In this document: positions 7,486 to 16,750 of the stretch, piece after piece | Position numbering within the stretch: the first letter of the stretch is position 1 | How the letters are laid out: every line of letters begins with the position of its first letter | Assembly: GCA_964580905.1 (NCBI GenBank) | Contig: CAZOLR010000022.1 | Span: 1 to 32,553 of the forward strand | From: G041228335 sp964580905 | GTDB lineage: Bacteria > Pseudomonadota > Alphaproteobacteria > Puniceispirillales > UBA1172 | Reading direction: 5' to 3' | DNA length: 32,553 bases | The notes under the pieces: generated by a model | What the model was told of the DNA's origin: nothing | The model's input: only the letters and a program-made list of their open reading frames with translations | Databases searched by the model: none | Position numbers and translations under genes: made by a program

Positions 7486-9654
7486 ATGACTGCGCGCACG
7501 AACTGTCACGGTCTTATGGTCGCTGACAACCTCCTTGAATTCATCAATGCTGACGTCCTGCCGGGAATAGGCATAGACATCGATCATTTCTGGGCCGGGT
7601 TTTCCCGGGCGGTTAAAGACCTGACCCCGAAAAACAGGGCGCTGCTTGAAAAGCGTGCCACTCTTCAGCGCGAAATTGACGCCTGGCTTAAAGAACGCCG
7701 TGGCTCCGGTTTTGATATGAATGCGTATACATCTTTCCTGAAAGAGATCGGCTATCTTGCCGAAGAAGGAGAGGATTTTAACGTCACCACCTCAAATGTG
7801 GATGATGAAATCGCCCATATCGCGGGACCGCAGTTGGTGGTTCCCGTTCTCAATGCCCGTTATTCCCTTAATGCGGCCAATGCTCGCTGGGGCAGCCTCT
7901 ATGATGCGCTTTATGGCACGGATGCAATCAGCGAGGATGATGGCGCCACCCGTGCCGGCGGCTACAACCCGAAACGTGGCCAGAAAGTCATTGCCCGGGC
8001 GCGGCAACATCTGGACCGCACGATCCCTCTTGCTTCAGGCAGTCATGCGGATGCAACATCGTACCAGATCCGGGATGGCGGGCTTAAGGTTGTGCTTTCG
8101 GGTGAGACGGAAACCACGCTGAAGGACCCGTCGCAGTTCAAGGGATGGGCAGGCGATGCGGCATCACCGGATTCCATCCTTCTTGCGGTCAACAACCTTC
8201 ATGTCGATCTCCTTTTTGACTCCAGCGGCGCCATCGGCAAGGCTGATCCTGCCGGGATCAATGATATCGTGTTGGAAGCCGCCGTCTCCACCATCATTGA
8301 CCTTGAGGATTCGATTGCCGCGGTCGATGCCGATGACAAGGTTGAAGCCTATCGCAACTGGCTCGGGCTGATGAAAGCTGATCTCAAAGCAACCTTTGAG
8401 AAAGGTGGCAAAACAACCACCCGTGCGCTTAATGATGACCGCAACTATACAGCGCCGGATGGCTCAACCCTTACCCTGCATGGCAGATCACTTCTGCTGG
8501 TGCGGAATGTCGGCCACCTGATGACCAATCCCGCCATCCTGGATGAGGACGGCGGGGAAGTGTTCGAAGGTATCATGGATGCGTTCATTTCCACGGCCAT
8601 TGCTGTCTATGACATCAAGGGCCTTGGCCGTCTGCGCAATTCCCGTACCGGTTCCGTCTATATGGTCAAGCCCAAGATGCACGGGCCGGAAGAGGTCGCC
8701 TTCGCAGATGAGATCTGCGCCCGGGTTGAAGATCTGCTGGGGCTTGATCCTTCCACCATCAAAATCGGCATCATGGATGAAGAACGCCGGACTTCGGTCA
8801 ATCTCAAAGAATGTATCCGGGCCGCAAAAAGCCGGGTTGCGTTCATCAATACCGGATTCCTTGACCGCACGGGTGATGAAATTCACACATCGATGGAAGC
8901 CGGCCCGATGATCCGCAAGACGGAGATGAAGGGCACGGGCTGGATTGCCGCGTATGAAGACTGGAACGTGGATATCGGTCTTGCCTGCGGTCTTTCAGGC
9001 AAAGCCCAGATCGGCAAGGGGATGTGGGCAATGCCTGATCTGATGGGCGCCATGCTTGAGCAGAAGATCGCCCATCCGAAGGCCGGGGCGAATACGGCCT
9101 GGGTGCCGTCCCCCACCGCGGCGACGCTTCATGCGCTCCATTACCATGAAGTTGATGTCTTCGGTATTCAGCGGGAGCTGAGCGGCAAAAGCCGGGCCAA
9201 GCTGGAGGATATCCTGAATATCCCGGTTGACCGCGAAACCAACTGGTCAGAAGAAGATATCCAGGCGGAACTCGACAACAATGCCCAGGGCATCCTCGGT
9301 TATGTCGTACGCTGGATTGATCAGGGGGTAGGCTGTTCGAAAGTGCCGGATATCAATGATATCGGCCTCATGGAAGATCGTGCAACCTTACGCATCTCAT
9401 CTCAGCATATTGCCAACTGGCTCTATCACGGCATCACCACGGAAGAACAGGTCATGTCCACGATGAAGCGCATGGCTGCGGTTGTTGACGGCCAGAACGC
9501 CGGGGACCCTGCGTATTCCCCGATGGATGGACATTTTGAAACTTCCGTTGCGTTCAAGGCTGCCTGTGATCTTGTTTTTGAGGGTCGCAAACAGCCATCC
9601 GGCTATACCGAGCCTGTTTTACACCAGCGCCGTCTCGAAGCCAAAAGCGCCTGA
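7486..9654 (+). CDS. glcB: Malate synthase G
   Basis: The 722-residue protein is full length for the G isoform (E. coli about 723). Segments of the family are clear: RNVGHLMTNP with the active-site Arg near residue 340, IGIMDEERRT, PSPTAATLHALHYHEVDV, and MEDRATLRISSQHIANWL, in which Asp631 falls at the same position as the E. coli catalytic base. The enzyme condenses glyoxylate with acetyl-CoA to malate in the cytoplasm, for growth on C2 compounds, glycolate or fatty acids. It lies 93 bases after the mutase gene and runs into the convergent sugar transferase gene, with one base between the two stops. Its metabolic role differs from the surrounding polysaccharide genes. No isocitrate lyase is in the window, so the glyoxylate may come from glycolate or another source. 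Confidence 0.96.
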   Translation: MTARTNCHGLMVADNLLEFINADVLPGIGIDIDHFWAGFSRAVKDLTPKNRALLEKRATLQREIDAWLKERRGSGFDMNAYTSFLKEIGYLAEEGEDFNVTTSNVDDEIAHIAGPQLVVPVLNARYSLNAANARWGSLYDALYGTDAISEDDGATRAGGYNPKRGQKVIARARQHLDRTIPLASGSHADATSYQIRDGGLKVVLSGETETTLKDPSQFKGWAGDAASPDSILLAVNNLHVDLLFDSSGAIGKADPAGINDIVLEAAVSTIIDLEDSIAAVDADDKVEAYRNWLGLMKADLKATFEKGGKTTTRALNDDRNYTAPDGSTLTLHGRSLLLVRNVGHLMTNPAILDEDGGEVFEGIMDAFISTAIAVYDIKGLGRLRNSRTGSVYMVKPKMHGPEEVAFADEICARVEDLLGLDPSTIKIGIMDEERRTSVNLKECIRAAKSRVAFINTGFLDRTGDEIHTSMEAGPMIRKTEMKGTGWIAAYEDWNVDIGLACGLSGKAQIGKGMWAMPDLMGAMLEQKIAHPKAGANTAWVPSPTAATLHALHYHEVDVFGIQRELSGKSRAKLEDILNIPVDRETNWSEEDIQAELDNNAQGILGYVVRWIDQGVGCSKVPDINDIGLMEDRATLRISSQHIANWLYHGITTEEQVMSTMKRMAAVVDGQNAGDPAYSPMDGHFETSVAFKAACDLVFEGRKQPSGYTEPVLHQRRLEAKSA

Positions 9655-9655
9655 C

Positions 9656-10936
9656 CTAACGGGCACCAAAACCGGTGAAGATGGTCTTCAGTGTCTTGAA
9701 GAGAATCACGAAGTCCATCATCACCGAAAGATTCTTGATATAGAACAGATCATAGGAAAGCTTGATATCCGTTGACGACACATCATCGGCATAACCCTGC
9801 ATGACCTGTGCCCAGCCGGTAATCCCCGGCCGCACCGCATGGCGGAACGGATAGAGCGGAATCTCATGCGCCAGTTTGTCCACAAAGGCTTTCTGTTCAG
9901 GCCTCGGGCCAATGATGCTCATGGAGCCGGCCAGAACATTGAAGAGCTGCGGCAACTCATCAATCCGCCATTTGCGAATGATTTTTCCAACACGGGTAAC
10001 ACGTGCATCCTTCCTGGCGGCAAATTTCGCCCCTGAAGCTTCGGCATCCGTCACCATGGACCGGAACTTGAACATGGTAAATTCATCCCCGCGAAGCCCG
10101 ATACGGGTCTGACAGAAAATCGGGCTGCCACGTGTTTCAAGTCGAATGAACAGGGCCGTCAGAAGCATCAGGGGAAGCAACACGGCAATGCCGGCAACAG
10201 CCATCCCGATATCGGCGCATCGTTTCAAGACCGCGTACCGTCTCAAAGGTCTGAGCTGAAGAAGCGTGCCGGCATCCGTATGCGCAAGATCAACCCTGCC
10301 GCTCACCTGTTCCTGAAATTCGTTAAAGGGAAGTATGGGCACGTTGCTGATGGCCAGTTTTGCCAGTATGCCCGCGTAACGGGCATCCTGCATCTCACCG
10401 GTTGTAACAATCATCACATCAATCCGGGTCGGTATCGGCATCTTTTCTGAGACAAGATGGACATTGTTCGGTGCCAGTATGGTTGGCTCAACACTGCCCT
10501 TGAAAATGCCGATATTCAACCGGGCGGACCGCGCCAGAAACTGCCCGTGAGCAACAAGAAGGCCAAGCCCGATACACCAGTTCACGGCATAGAACACCGA
10601 AGAATAGTCAAGGCGAAGCACCAGCATCGCCATCAGGGTGATAACGGTCGCACTGAACCAGACAGGCATGACCTGGGAGGTTACGTTCCAGACCGAAACC
10701 CGAGAGAGCCGTACCAGCATGCTCAGGGACAGCACGTGACCTGCAAACAGAAAACCGGCGGAAACAATAATGGTCTCAGGCAGGGAGGCAAGATCCGGTC
10801 CTTCCATCGCTATGGCTGTTGCCGCCATCAGCACAAGCGCGGCCAGCGCCATCAGGAGGGTTATCAGAAAAATCCTGGTATGGGGCAAAAGTTCAGGAAA
10901 CCCTGTTCCGGATGTCTTGATATCAATCTGATCCAT
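9656..10936 (-). CDS. Polyprenyl-phosphate sugar-1-phosphate transferase (priming glycosyltransferase)
   Basis: The 426-residue protein has an N-terminal membrane part with about four hydrophobic segments in the first 130 residues, a middle soluble region, and a C-terminal bacterial sugar transferase domain. That domain begins at KRCADIGMAVAG followed by a membrane hairpin. The signature MFKFRSM, the stretch RVGKIIRKWRIDELPQL, the GPRPE motif and RPGITGWAQV are all characteristic of the WcaJ/PssY/ExoY superfamily. These enzymes start glycan assembly by moving a sugar phosphate from a UDP-sugar to undecaprenyl phosphate at the inner membrane. The identity of the sugar is not predictable here. 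In this window it is the only visible enzyme that could prime a lipid-linked glycan for export, or for the STT3-like transferase 15 kb away; that link is inference. Confidence 0.92.
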   Translation of the reverse strand: MDQIDIKTSGTGFPELLPHTRIFLITLLMALAALVLMAATAIAMEGPDLASLPETIIVSAGFLFAGHVLSLSMLVRLSRVSVWNVTSQVMPVWFSATVITLMAMLVLRLDYSSVFYAVNWCIGLGLLVAHGQFLARSARLNIGIFKGSVEPTILAPNNVHLVSEKMPIPTRIDVMIVTTGEMQDARYAGILAKLAISNVPILPFNEFQEQVSGRVDLAHTDAGTLLQLRPLRRYAVLKRCADIGMAVAGIAVLLPLMLLTALFIRLETRGSPIFCQTRIGLRGDEFTMFKFRSMVTDAEASGAKFAARKDARVTRVGKIIRKWRIDELPQLFNVLAGSMSIIGPRPEQKAFVDKLAHEIPLYPFRHAVRPGITGWAQVMQGYADDVSSTDIKLSYDLFYIKNLSVMMDFVILFKTLKTIFTGFGAR

Positions 10937-11064
10937 TCCTGAATACCCGATACCTTATAAAGGTGGATTTTCTTTCCTGTCTTTCCTTTCCATAGTATTA
11001 CTGGGTTCAATATCGAAATGCAAACCGTCAGGATTTATCCCCGAAGATCAGAAGAGGGAACATC

Positions 11065-12318
11065 ATGCGGAAAACCACCCCCCATCCGTCCCCGCCGGCA
11101 TCACGGAAGGCCATCATGGCCTATGCCCTCTATGACTGGGCTTCGTCTCCGGTTCCCACCCTTCATGCCACTTTCGTTTTTGCGGTGTATTTTTCCACCG
11201 CCGTCATGCCCGAAGGCGGAACCACTGCCTGGGCCTGGATGACAGCATTTTCTGCCGCTGTGGTGGCGGTGCTCTCTCCTCTTCTCGGGGCAGTAGCCGA
11301 CCAGATGGGAAAGCGTAAATCCCTTCTTGCGATGATGAGCATCATCGGCGGGGTCAGCGTCGCGGCTTTATGGATTATCCTGCCTGACCCGGCTTACGCA
11401 ACCCTGGCCCTGATGCTTTCTGCCATCAGCATCATTGCCATGGAAACCGCCTTTGTTTTCTACAACGCTCTTCTGCCCGGTGTTGCCGGACGCCAGATCA
11501 TCGGCCGGGTTTCAGGTTTTGCCTGGGGGGCCGGATATTTCGGGGCGATCATATGCCTTGTATTGGCGCTCGGGTTTTTCATCCTGCCGGAACAGCCCGG
11601 CTTCGGGCTTGATAAAGAGACAGCAGAACATATCCGCATCACCATGCCGTTTGCAGCCGTCTGGTTTTTGCTGTTTGCTGCTCCCTTCTTTCTTTTTGTT
11701 CCCGAAGGGCTGAAATGCGAGGAGCCGTTTCTTCCTGTTCTGAAGGAAGGCTGGAGCATTGTCCGTGATACGCCCGGGCTGTTGCGTTTTCTGATAGCCC
11801 GAATGTTCTATGCCGATGCACTGGTCACCTTGTTTGCCTTTGGCGGTATTTATGCTGCCAAGGTGTTCGACTTCAGCCAGACAGAGGTTATCATCTTTGC
11901 CATCGTGCTCAACATTACCGCTGGTTTCGGCGCTGTTTTCGGCGGGATCGTGGATGACCGGCTTGGCAGTCTTACGACAATAAGGATTTCACTCTTCTCA
12001 CTCACCGGGTTTGGCCTTGCCGGATTGCTGGCGCCGAATGCCGCCGTGTTCTGGATCGCAGGAAGTCTCCTCGGCATATGTATCGGCCCGCTTCAGGCGG
12101 CCAGCCGTAGCCATGCGCTCAGACTTTCTCCTGAAGGAAGTGAGGCAAGGGTGTTCGGTTTCATGATGCTCACCGGGAAGGCCACGGCATTTATAGGGCC
12201 GCTGATCTATGGCTGGCTTGTGCTTCAAACCGGCAGTGAGCGTGCCGGAATGCTCAGTGTTATCCTGCTGTTTGTTATGGGGATCGGGCTCCTGCCTTCT
12301 ACGCGTCGCCAAGCCTGA
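11065..12318 (+). CDS. MFS transporter, UMF1/Atg22-like family
   Basis: The 417-residue, strongly hydrophobic protein has about twelve membrane segments. It opens with AYALYDWASSPVPTL, the YDWA signature of the UMF1 (vacuole effluxer Atg22-like) branch of the major facilitator superfamily, followed by the loop GAVADQMGKRKS between the second and third segments. The substrate of bacterial members is unknown. The start is supported by GAGGGA eleven bases before the ATG. The gene is divergent from the sugar transferase gene and overlaps the convergent ccrM gene by 20 bases at the 3' end. Confidence 0.9.
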   Translation: MRKTTPHPSPPASRKAIMAYALYDWASSPVPTLHATFVFAVYFSTAVMPEGGTTAWAWMTAFSAAVVAVLSPLLGAVADQMGKRKSLLAMMSIIGGVSVAALWIILPDPAYATLALMLSAISIIAMETAFVFYNALLPGVAGRQIIGRVSGFAWGAGYFGAIICLVLALGFFILPEQPGFGLDKETAEHIRITMPFAAVWFLLFAAPFFLFVPEGLKCEEPFLPVLKEGWSIVRDTPGLLRFLIARMFYADALVTLFAFGGIYAAKVFDFSQTEVIIFAIVLNITAGFGAVFGGIVDDRLGSLTTIRISLFSLTGFGLAGLLAPNAAVFWIAGSLLGICIGPLQAASRSHALRLSPEGSEARVFGFMMLTGKATAFIGPLIYGWLVLQTGSERAGMLSVILLFVMGIGLLPSTRRQA

Positions 12319-13435
12319 GCCGCATTTCAGCCCGCAGATCATCGATGGAAATCGTTTTGCTTCCCCGCTTCAGGTGCCAGAACGCCCAGCCATTGCAGGT
12401 CTCCCGCCCCTGAAGTTTGGCCCCGAGAGAATGGATTGAACCCTGCCTTGGCAGAGCAGATGACGTATCTTCAACCAGACTGCCATCGGCGCGGACACGT
12501 GCCCTGAGCTTGCCTTTGGCACAGATCAGGGTCTCGCCGGGTTTGATCACCCCCTGTTCCAGAAGCGTGCCGAAAGGAATTTTGGTCTGGGCACGTTTGG
12601 ACGGTGCGGCCAGCATGTCAATATCCCCGAGCGGTTTAACGCCGCTGATCCGGTTGCGGGCAATTTCGGCGTAACTTTCCTCACGTTCAATCCCGATGAA
12701 CCGGCGATGCATTTTTTTCGCCACCGCCCCGGTGGTGCCTGTGCCAAAAAACGGATCCAGCACCAGATCACCCGGATTGGTGGACGCCATCAGCACCCGC
12801 GTAAGCAAGGCTTCGGGTTTCTGGGTGGGATGCGCCTTGTTGCCCTGATCCTTGATCCGCTCACCTCCGTTGCAGATGGGCAACAGCCAGTCAGATCTCA
12901 TCTGGATATCATCGTTCAGGGTCTTCATGCTTTCGTAATTGAAAGTATAGCGGGATTTGGCATCCCGGGCCGCCCAGAGCAGAATTTCATGGGCATTGGT
13001 AAAACGGCGCCCACGGAAATTCGGCATCGGATTGGTCTTTCTCCAGATGATGTCGTTCAGCATCCAGAAACCGGTATTCTGCAGAATTGTCCCGACCCGA
13101 TAGATATTATGATAAGAGCCTATCACCCAGATCGTGCCATCAGGCTTGAGAAGACGACGGGCTTCATCAAGCCAGGCCTCGGTGAACATATCATAGGCCC
13201 GGAACGTGTCGAACTTGTCCCAGTCCTCCAGCACCGCAGAGACAGCGGTCTCATCAGGGCGGGTCAGCACGGCACCACTGAGCTGAAGATTGTAGGGCGG
13301 ATCGGCAAATATCAGATCAACCGACGCATCGGGAAGACGCCGCATAACCTCAAGGCAGTCGCCGACAAAAACGCGGTTTTCCGCCTTGGCCAGACTGAGA
13401 CCAGATGAAGATGATTTCGTTTTGATTGCATTCAT
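12299..13435 (-). CDS. ccrM: Cell-cycle DNA adenine methyltransferase (GANTC), CcrM type
   Basis: From the ATG at 13433-13435 the protein is 378 residues, close to the usual CcrM length; the open frame runs further upstream but then overlaps rnhB and shows no family similarity. It is a beta-class N6-adenine methyltransferase: ADPPYN (motif IV, Asp45 to Tyr48) comes before the AdoMet motif DPFFGTGTTG (from Asp227). The C-terminal part, with IKPGETL, AKGKLRARVRADG and NGWAFWHLKRG, is the extension typical of CcrM, needed for DNA recognition. CcrM methylates GANTC after replication and sets cell-cycle gene expression in alphaproteobacteria. A GAATC site lies 20 bases before the start. The Shine-Dalgarno is poor. 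It is the last gene of the UDG-slt-moaB-rnhB-ccrM run. Confidence 0.93.
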   Translation of the reverse strand: MNAIKTKSSSSGLSLAKAENRVFVGDCLEVMRRLPDASVDLIFADPPYNLQLSGAVLTRPDETAVSAVLEDWDKFDTFRAYDMFTEAWLDEARRLLKPDGTIWVIGSYHNIYRVGTILQNTGFWMLNDIIWRKTNPMPNFRGRRFTNAHEILLWAARDAKSRYTFNYESMKTLNDDIQMRSDWLLPICNGGERIKDQGNKAHPTQKPEALLTRVLMASTNPGDLVLDPFFGTGTTGAVAKKMHRRFIGIEREESYAEIARNRISGVKPLGDIDMLAAPSKRAQTKIPFGTLLEQGVIKPGETLICAKGKLRARVRADGSLVEDTSSALPRQGSIHSLGAKLQGRETCNGWAFWHLKRGSKTISIDDLRAEMRLRLGDA

Positions 13436-13454
13436 GGAGCAATGATTTGCCCAA

Positions 13455-13459
13455 GAATC
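13455..13459. promoter_or_regulatory. GANTC site in the ccrM leader
   Basis: GAATC lies between rnhB and ccrM, 20 bases upstream of the ccrM start. In Caulobacter the ccrM promoter is controlled by methylation of GANTC sites in its leader, so this site could give the enzyme feedback control of its own gene. One GANTC in a gap of about 100 bases can also be chance. Confidence 0.4.
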
Positions 13460-13533
13460 ATTATTCGTCAATGCTTTAAAACATGAAGTGAAAGTGATTT
13501 CTATATATGGTGGCGCCGCATTGGCTGACGCCT

Positions 13534-14256
13534 TTATCTGGTATAGCCATGGGCGGCGGCGGCACGAGCCACCGGCCGGAAACTCAACCGGTGGTGCGGG
13601 CATGGCCCTTCTTGTGTCAGTGTTTCGGCATGGGGCCGGGTGCCGTATCCCATGTTTTTGCGCCAACCGTATTGAGGCCAGCTCCGGTCCAGTTCCATCA
13701 TGATGGTATCACGGGTTTGTTTGGCGGCGATGGATGCCGCCGCGATACTGAGCGATCTGCTGTCACCTTTCACCACCGGCTGAACGGTGAGTTTCTGCCG
13801 GAGACGAAGAGTGGGAAAAGGGGGCGCGAGTGAACCGTCAACAAGAACATGGAGGTCGTGTTCATCCGGGCTCAATCCGGAAAGGGCCAATTCCATCGCG
13901 TGAAAGGTGGCGGGAAGAATACCCATCTGATCAATCGCGGCGGCATCAACGGAAGCTACATGGATACGAAAGATTTCTGGATTTTCGGCCAGAAGCTGAA
14001 GTTTTTCCCATAGCGCCGCCCTTTTGCCGGCTGAAATGGTTTTGGAGTCGTTAAGCCCGGGGGGCAGTTCTGCCACATATTCAGGATGTATCCACGCCGC
14101 CGCCGCGGTGACAGGACCCGCCCATGGGCCGCGACCCGCTTCATCGATGCCAACCACCATCTTCGGTTTCTGTGATACAAAGAGATCCGGACCTTCTCCC
14201 CTCAACGCCTGATGTTCCAGATCAAAATCAGGGGATTGTTCAGCTTTTGCGGCCAC
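13534..14256 (-). CDS. rnhB: Ribonuclease HII
   Basis: The product is 240 residues from the first ATG. The defining motif GIDEAGRGPWAGPV (about 36-49) supplies the catalytic Asp and Glu, and a later LVDGS segment (about 140) supplies another Asp; the C-terminal GYGTRPH completes the family pattern. The enzyme cuts RNA in RNA-DNA hybrids and removes single ribonucleotides from DNA in the cytoplasm. The longest frame overlaps the end of moaB by 17 bases. A later ATG (Met33, just before VVGIDEAGRG) would give a shorter protein nearer the usual size, so the start is uncertain. It lies in the DNA-maintenance operon with ccrM downstream. Confidence 0.94.
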   Translation of the reverse strand: MAAKAEQSPDFDLEHQALRGEGPDLFVSQKPKMVVGIDEAGRGPWAGPVTAAAAWIHPEYVAELPPGLNDSKTISAGKRAALWEKLQLLAENPEIFRIHVASVDAAAIDQMGILPATFHAMELALSGLSPDEHDLHVLVDGSLAPPFPTLRLRQKLTVQPVVKGDSRSLSIAAASIAAKQTRDTIMMELDRSWPQYGWRKNMGYGTRPHAETLTQEGPCPHHRLSFRPVARAAAAHGYTR

Positions 14257-14794
14257 CGATCCCGCTTTCCGTCAACCTTGGCATGATTTCAACGAAATTG
14301 CAGGGTTGATGCCGTATATCCAACTGCCATTTCAAAATCTGGTCCCACCCGTCACGGCAGGCGGAGGGTGAGCCGGGCAGGGCAAAGATATAAGTTCCCC
14401 CGGCAACACCACCAATCGCCCGGCTCTGCAATGCGGAGGTACCGATCTTGGCAAAACTAAGCCACCTGAACATCTCACCAAAGCCTTCAATTTCTTTGTC
14501 GAAAATACCTTTGAGCGCCTCCGGGGTCACGTCACGGCCTGTCACCCCGGTCCCGCCCGTGGTAACGACACAGTCGATCTCAGGGTCCCTGATCCAGACG
14601 TCCATCATGGCCCGGATTTCATCAATATCGTCGTGCACGATAGTCCGGCTGATCAGGGCATGACCGGCTTCAAGTATCCGCTCAACCAGCAGATCACCTG
14701 ACTTATCGTCCTGACTTGTCCGGGTATCCGAAACCGTCATCACGGCAATGCCTATGGGCTGGAATGGGATAGTCTCATCGATTTTGCCTGTCAT
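14240..14794 (-). CDS. moaB: Molybdenum cofactor biosynthesis protein, MoaB/MogA family
   Basis: The 184-residue protein has the MoCF-binding fold signatures: MTVSDTR near the start, TTGGTGVTGRDVTPEA in the middle (about 98-113), and GGTYIFALPGSPSAC toward the end. The length and N-terminal sequence favour MoaB over the longer MoeA. The family adenylylates molybdopterin before molybdenum insertion, in the cytoplasm. It starts ten bases after the slt stop and its 3' end overlaps rnhB, so it is translated as part of one operon. No other molybdenum cofactor gene is in the window. Confidence 0.9.
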   Translation of the reverse strand: MTGKIDETIPFQPIGIAVMTVSDTRTSQDDKSGDLLVERILEAGHALISRTIVHDDIDEIRAMMDVWIRDPEIDCVVTTGGTGVTGRDVTPEALKGIFDKEIEGFGEMFRWLSFAKIGTSALQSRAIGGVAGGTYIFALPGSPSACRDGWDQILKWQLDIRHQPCNFVEIMPRLTESGIGGRKS

Positions 14795-14804
14795 CTTTCC
14801 CCCT

Positions 14805-16628
14805 TCAGCGGCAACGTTCCGACAAACGTGTCAGCGTGCAGTGCAAGCCGCCGTTATACGCAAAAGGTGAATATTCCGCCATCTTGCCCGAAGCCAGCGA
14901 CGCCACCGATTGCGCGTCCTGCCCGAGACGTTTGCGGTAGATCCACAGATTGGTCATCACGTTCTTGACATAGAAACGTGTTTCCCTTGATGGCAGGGAT
15001 TCCAGAAGCATCAGGGTGTCGCCGCCATGGTTGATTTTCCCGGTCCATTTCCTGAGATTGCCGGGCCCGCCGTTATAGGCGGCCAGAAGCCGGACCAGAT
15101 CACCCTTGATCTGAGGTTCTTCAAGAAGATGGAGGATATATTCTTCACCAAGGCGGATATTGATTGCCGGTACCATCAGATCATGGCGTTTGGTATCCCG
15201 GAAACGGCGGTCACGTGCGATAAAGGCGGCGGTGGAGGGCATGAGCTGCATCAGCCCGCTTGCCTTGGCCCAGGATTTGGCCCGGGGATTAAAGCCTGAT
15301 TCCTGCCGCATCACCGCCAGAAGCAGGGCCTGATCAACCCGGATGGGTTCGCTCGTCTCAAAATCAGGGATCGGGTAAAGCGCACCGTACCAGGTCTCGC
15401 CATTCTCACGCCGGAAGATGTCGGCGGCCCGAAACGACAGCCCGGCCATATGGGTATGAGCCGCCAGTGCCATCACCTGATGGCGCTGTTCCCAGTTCAT
15501 TTCCTTCCAGAGATATCTGAGCTCACGACTGGCATGATAGGTTTCCCCAACCTGAAGCAGAGCAAGCGCACGGCGGCCGCCGGGCTGTTCTGAAAGCCAG
15601 GCGATGAAGACCGGATCAAGAGGCGGCAGAGAGAAATCAAGGCGGATATCCTGCCCCAACGCTTCGGCCGCAAGTGTCCCGTAGAATGTATCCTGATAGC
15701 GGGCGGCAATATCAAGAAAGCGGAAACTTTCTTCGACCTCACCTTTTCGCAGGGCCCCCCGGCTTGCCCAGAACGCCGCGCTGCTGACCAGCGCTTCGGG
15801 TGCATCGTCGTGATCAGCCAGTGTCCGCAGGAAATTCATGGCAAGGTCGATGTCACCATGCCGCCAGGCCGCGATGCCGGCCGTCCAGTACGCCTGATGC
15901 ACCGATGTCCCGCCAAGGGCAATCGCCTGTTTGGCATAGGAGATCGCTTTCAGATCCTTGCCATAGATGAAATATCCGTGGGCGATATCGGCACGCAACA
16001 CGCCTTCCTCAAATTTGGTGAGGTAGCGGATGTTTTCCTTGGTGAGAAGATCTGCCGCGCCGCTAGGCCAGCCGGAACGTATCCGCCGACGGATATCTTT
16101 TGCGACCGATCTTGTCTTGGCCGGAGATGCCCGTCCCGTTGTCGTGGTGGGGATGGAGATATAATGTCTGCCCATCGAGGTCCGGCCATAGCCGTTCAGA
16201 TACCCTGATTTCGGGTTCTTCGGAGGCTTGGCATTGGACGGGCGGCGTTTTTTTGCAAGCCAGGAAATCCGGCTGGCGGCAGGATGATCATTGTATTTGC
16301 CAAGCCAGTCACGGAGTTGCTTATAGGTGGAACGCCAGCCCGTCGGGTGCAGATAACGTTGCGAAAGCACACGCCCGAGAAGCAGATCATCTTCAAGACC
16401 GTTGATGAGTTTATCCGCTTCTTTCCATTTTTTATCCTGCTGGAGGTCGAAAATCTTCCGGTAGCGGTCCGCATCCGCGGGGCTGAGTGGTTGAGGCAGG
16501 GAGAGAGGCTGGGAGGAAACAGGGACTGTTTCCTTGGCCTGTGCCTCAATATCAGATACGACGCCGACCATAACAGCCAGAAAAAGCCATAGTGAAGATG
16601 TCAGCACCATAAGTCGGCAGTTACACAT
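14805..16628 (-). CDS. slt: Soluble lytic murein transglycosylase (Slt70-like)
   Basis: The product is 607 residues from the first ATG; a second in-frame ATG (16610, Met7) gives a cleaner signal peptide, VLTSSLWLFLAVMVGVV ending near EAQA. A long alpha-helical superhelical region (about 60-410) precedes a C-terminal SLT domain with RQESGFNPRAKS (catalytic Glu, residue 443 from the first start), GLMQLMPSTA, and LAAYNGGPGN. The enzyme cleaves the MurNAc-GlcNAc bond of peptidoglycan in the periplasm to form 1,6-anhydro ends. It lies 122 bases after the UDG gene and ten bases before moaB. I see no N-x-S/T sequon in a good context in this exported protein. Confidence 0.93.
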   Translation of the reverse strand: MCNCRLMVLTSSLWLFLAVMVGVVSDIEAQAKETVPVSSQPLSLPQPLSPADADRYRKIFDLQQDKKWKEADKLINGLEDDLLLGRVLSQRYLHPTGWRSTYKQLRDWLGKYNDHPAASRISWLAKKRRPSNAKPPKNPKSGYLNGYGRTSMGRHYISIPTTTTGRASPAKTRSVAKDIRRRIRSGWPSGAADLLTKENIRYLTKFEEGVLRADIAHGYFIYGKDLKAISYAKQAIALGGTSVHQAYWTAGIAAWRHGDIDLAMNFLRTLADHDDAPEALVSSAAFWASRGALRKGEVEESFRFLDIAARYQDTFYGTLAAEALGQDIRLDFSLPPLDPVFIAWLSEQPGGRRALALLQVGETYHASRELRYLWKEMNWEQRHQVMALAAHTHMAGLSFRAADIFRRENGETWYGALYPIPDFETSEPIRVDQALLLAVMRQESGFNPRAKSWAKASGLMQLMPSTAAFIARDRRFRDTKRHDLMVPAINIRLGEEYILHLLEEPQIKGDLVRLLAAYNGGPGNLRKWTGKINHGGDTLMLLESLPSRETRFYVKNVMTNLWIYRKRLGQDAQSVASLASGKMAEYSPFAYNGGLHCTLTRLSERCR

Positions 16629-16750
16629 GAAGCGGTTATCTCTGTCCGGCGTGTTGATACAGGGCTAGTTTACGCATCATCGTGCCGGGCAATCAACCGA
16701 AAGAGTGGTTTTTCTCAGCCAAATATCTGACGGCATGCAACCCAGAAGGA

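Noticed and set aside
13436..13666. N-terminal extension of CcrM to the upstream ATG
   Set aside because: It overlaps rnhB on the same strand, has no similarity to CcrM and would make the protein far longer than the family.
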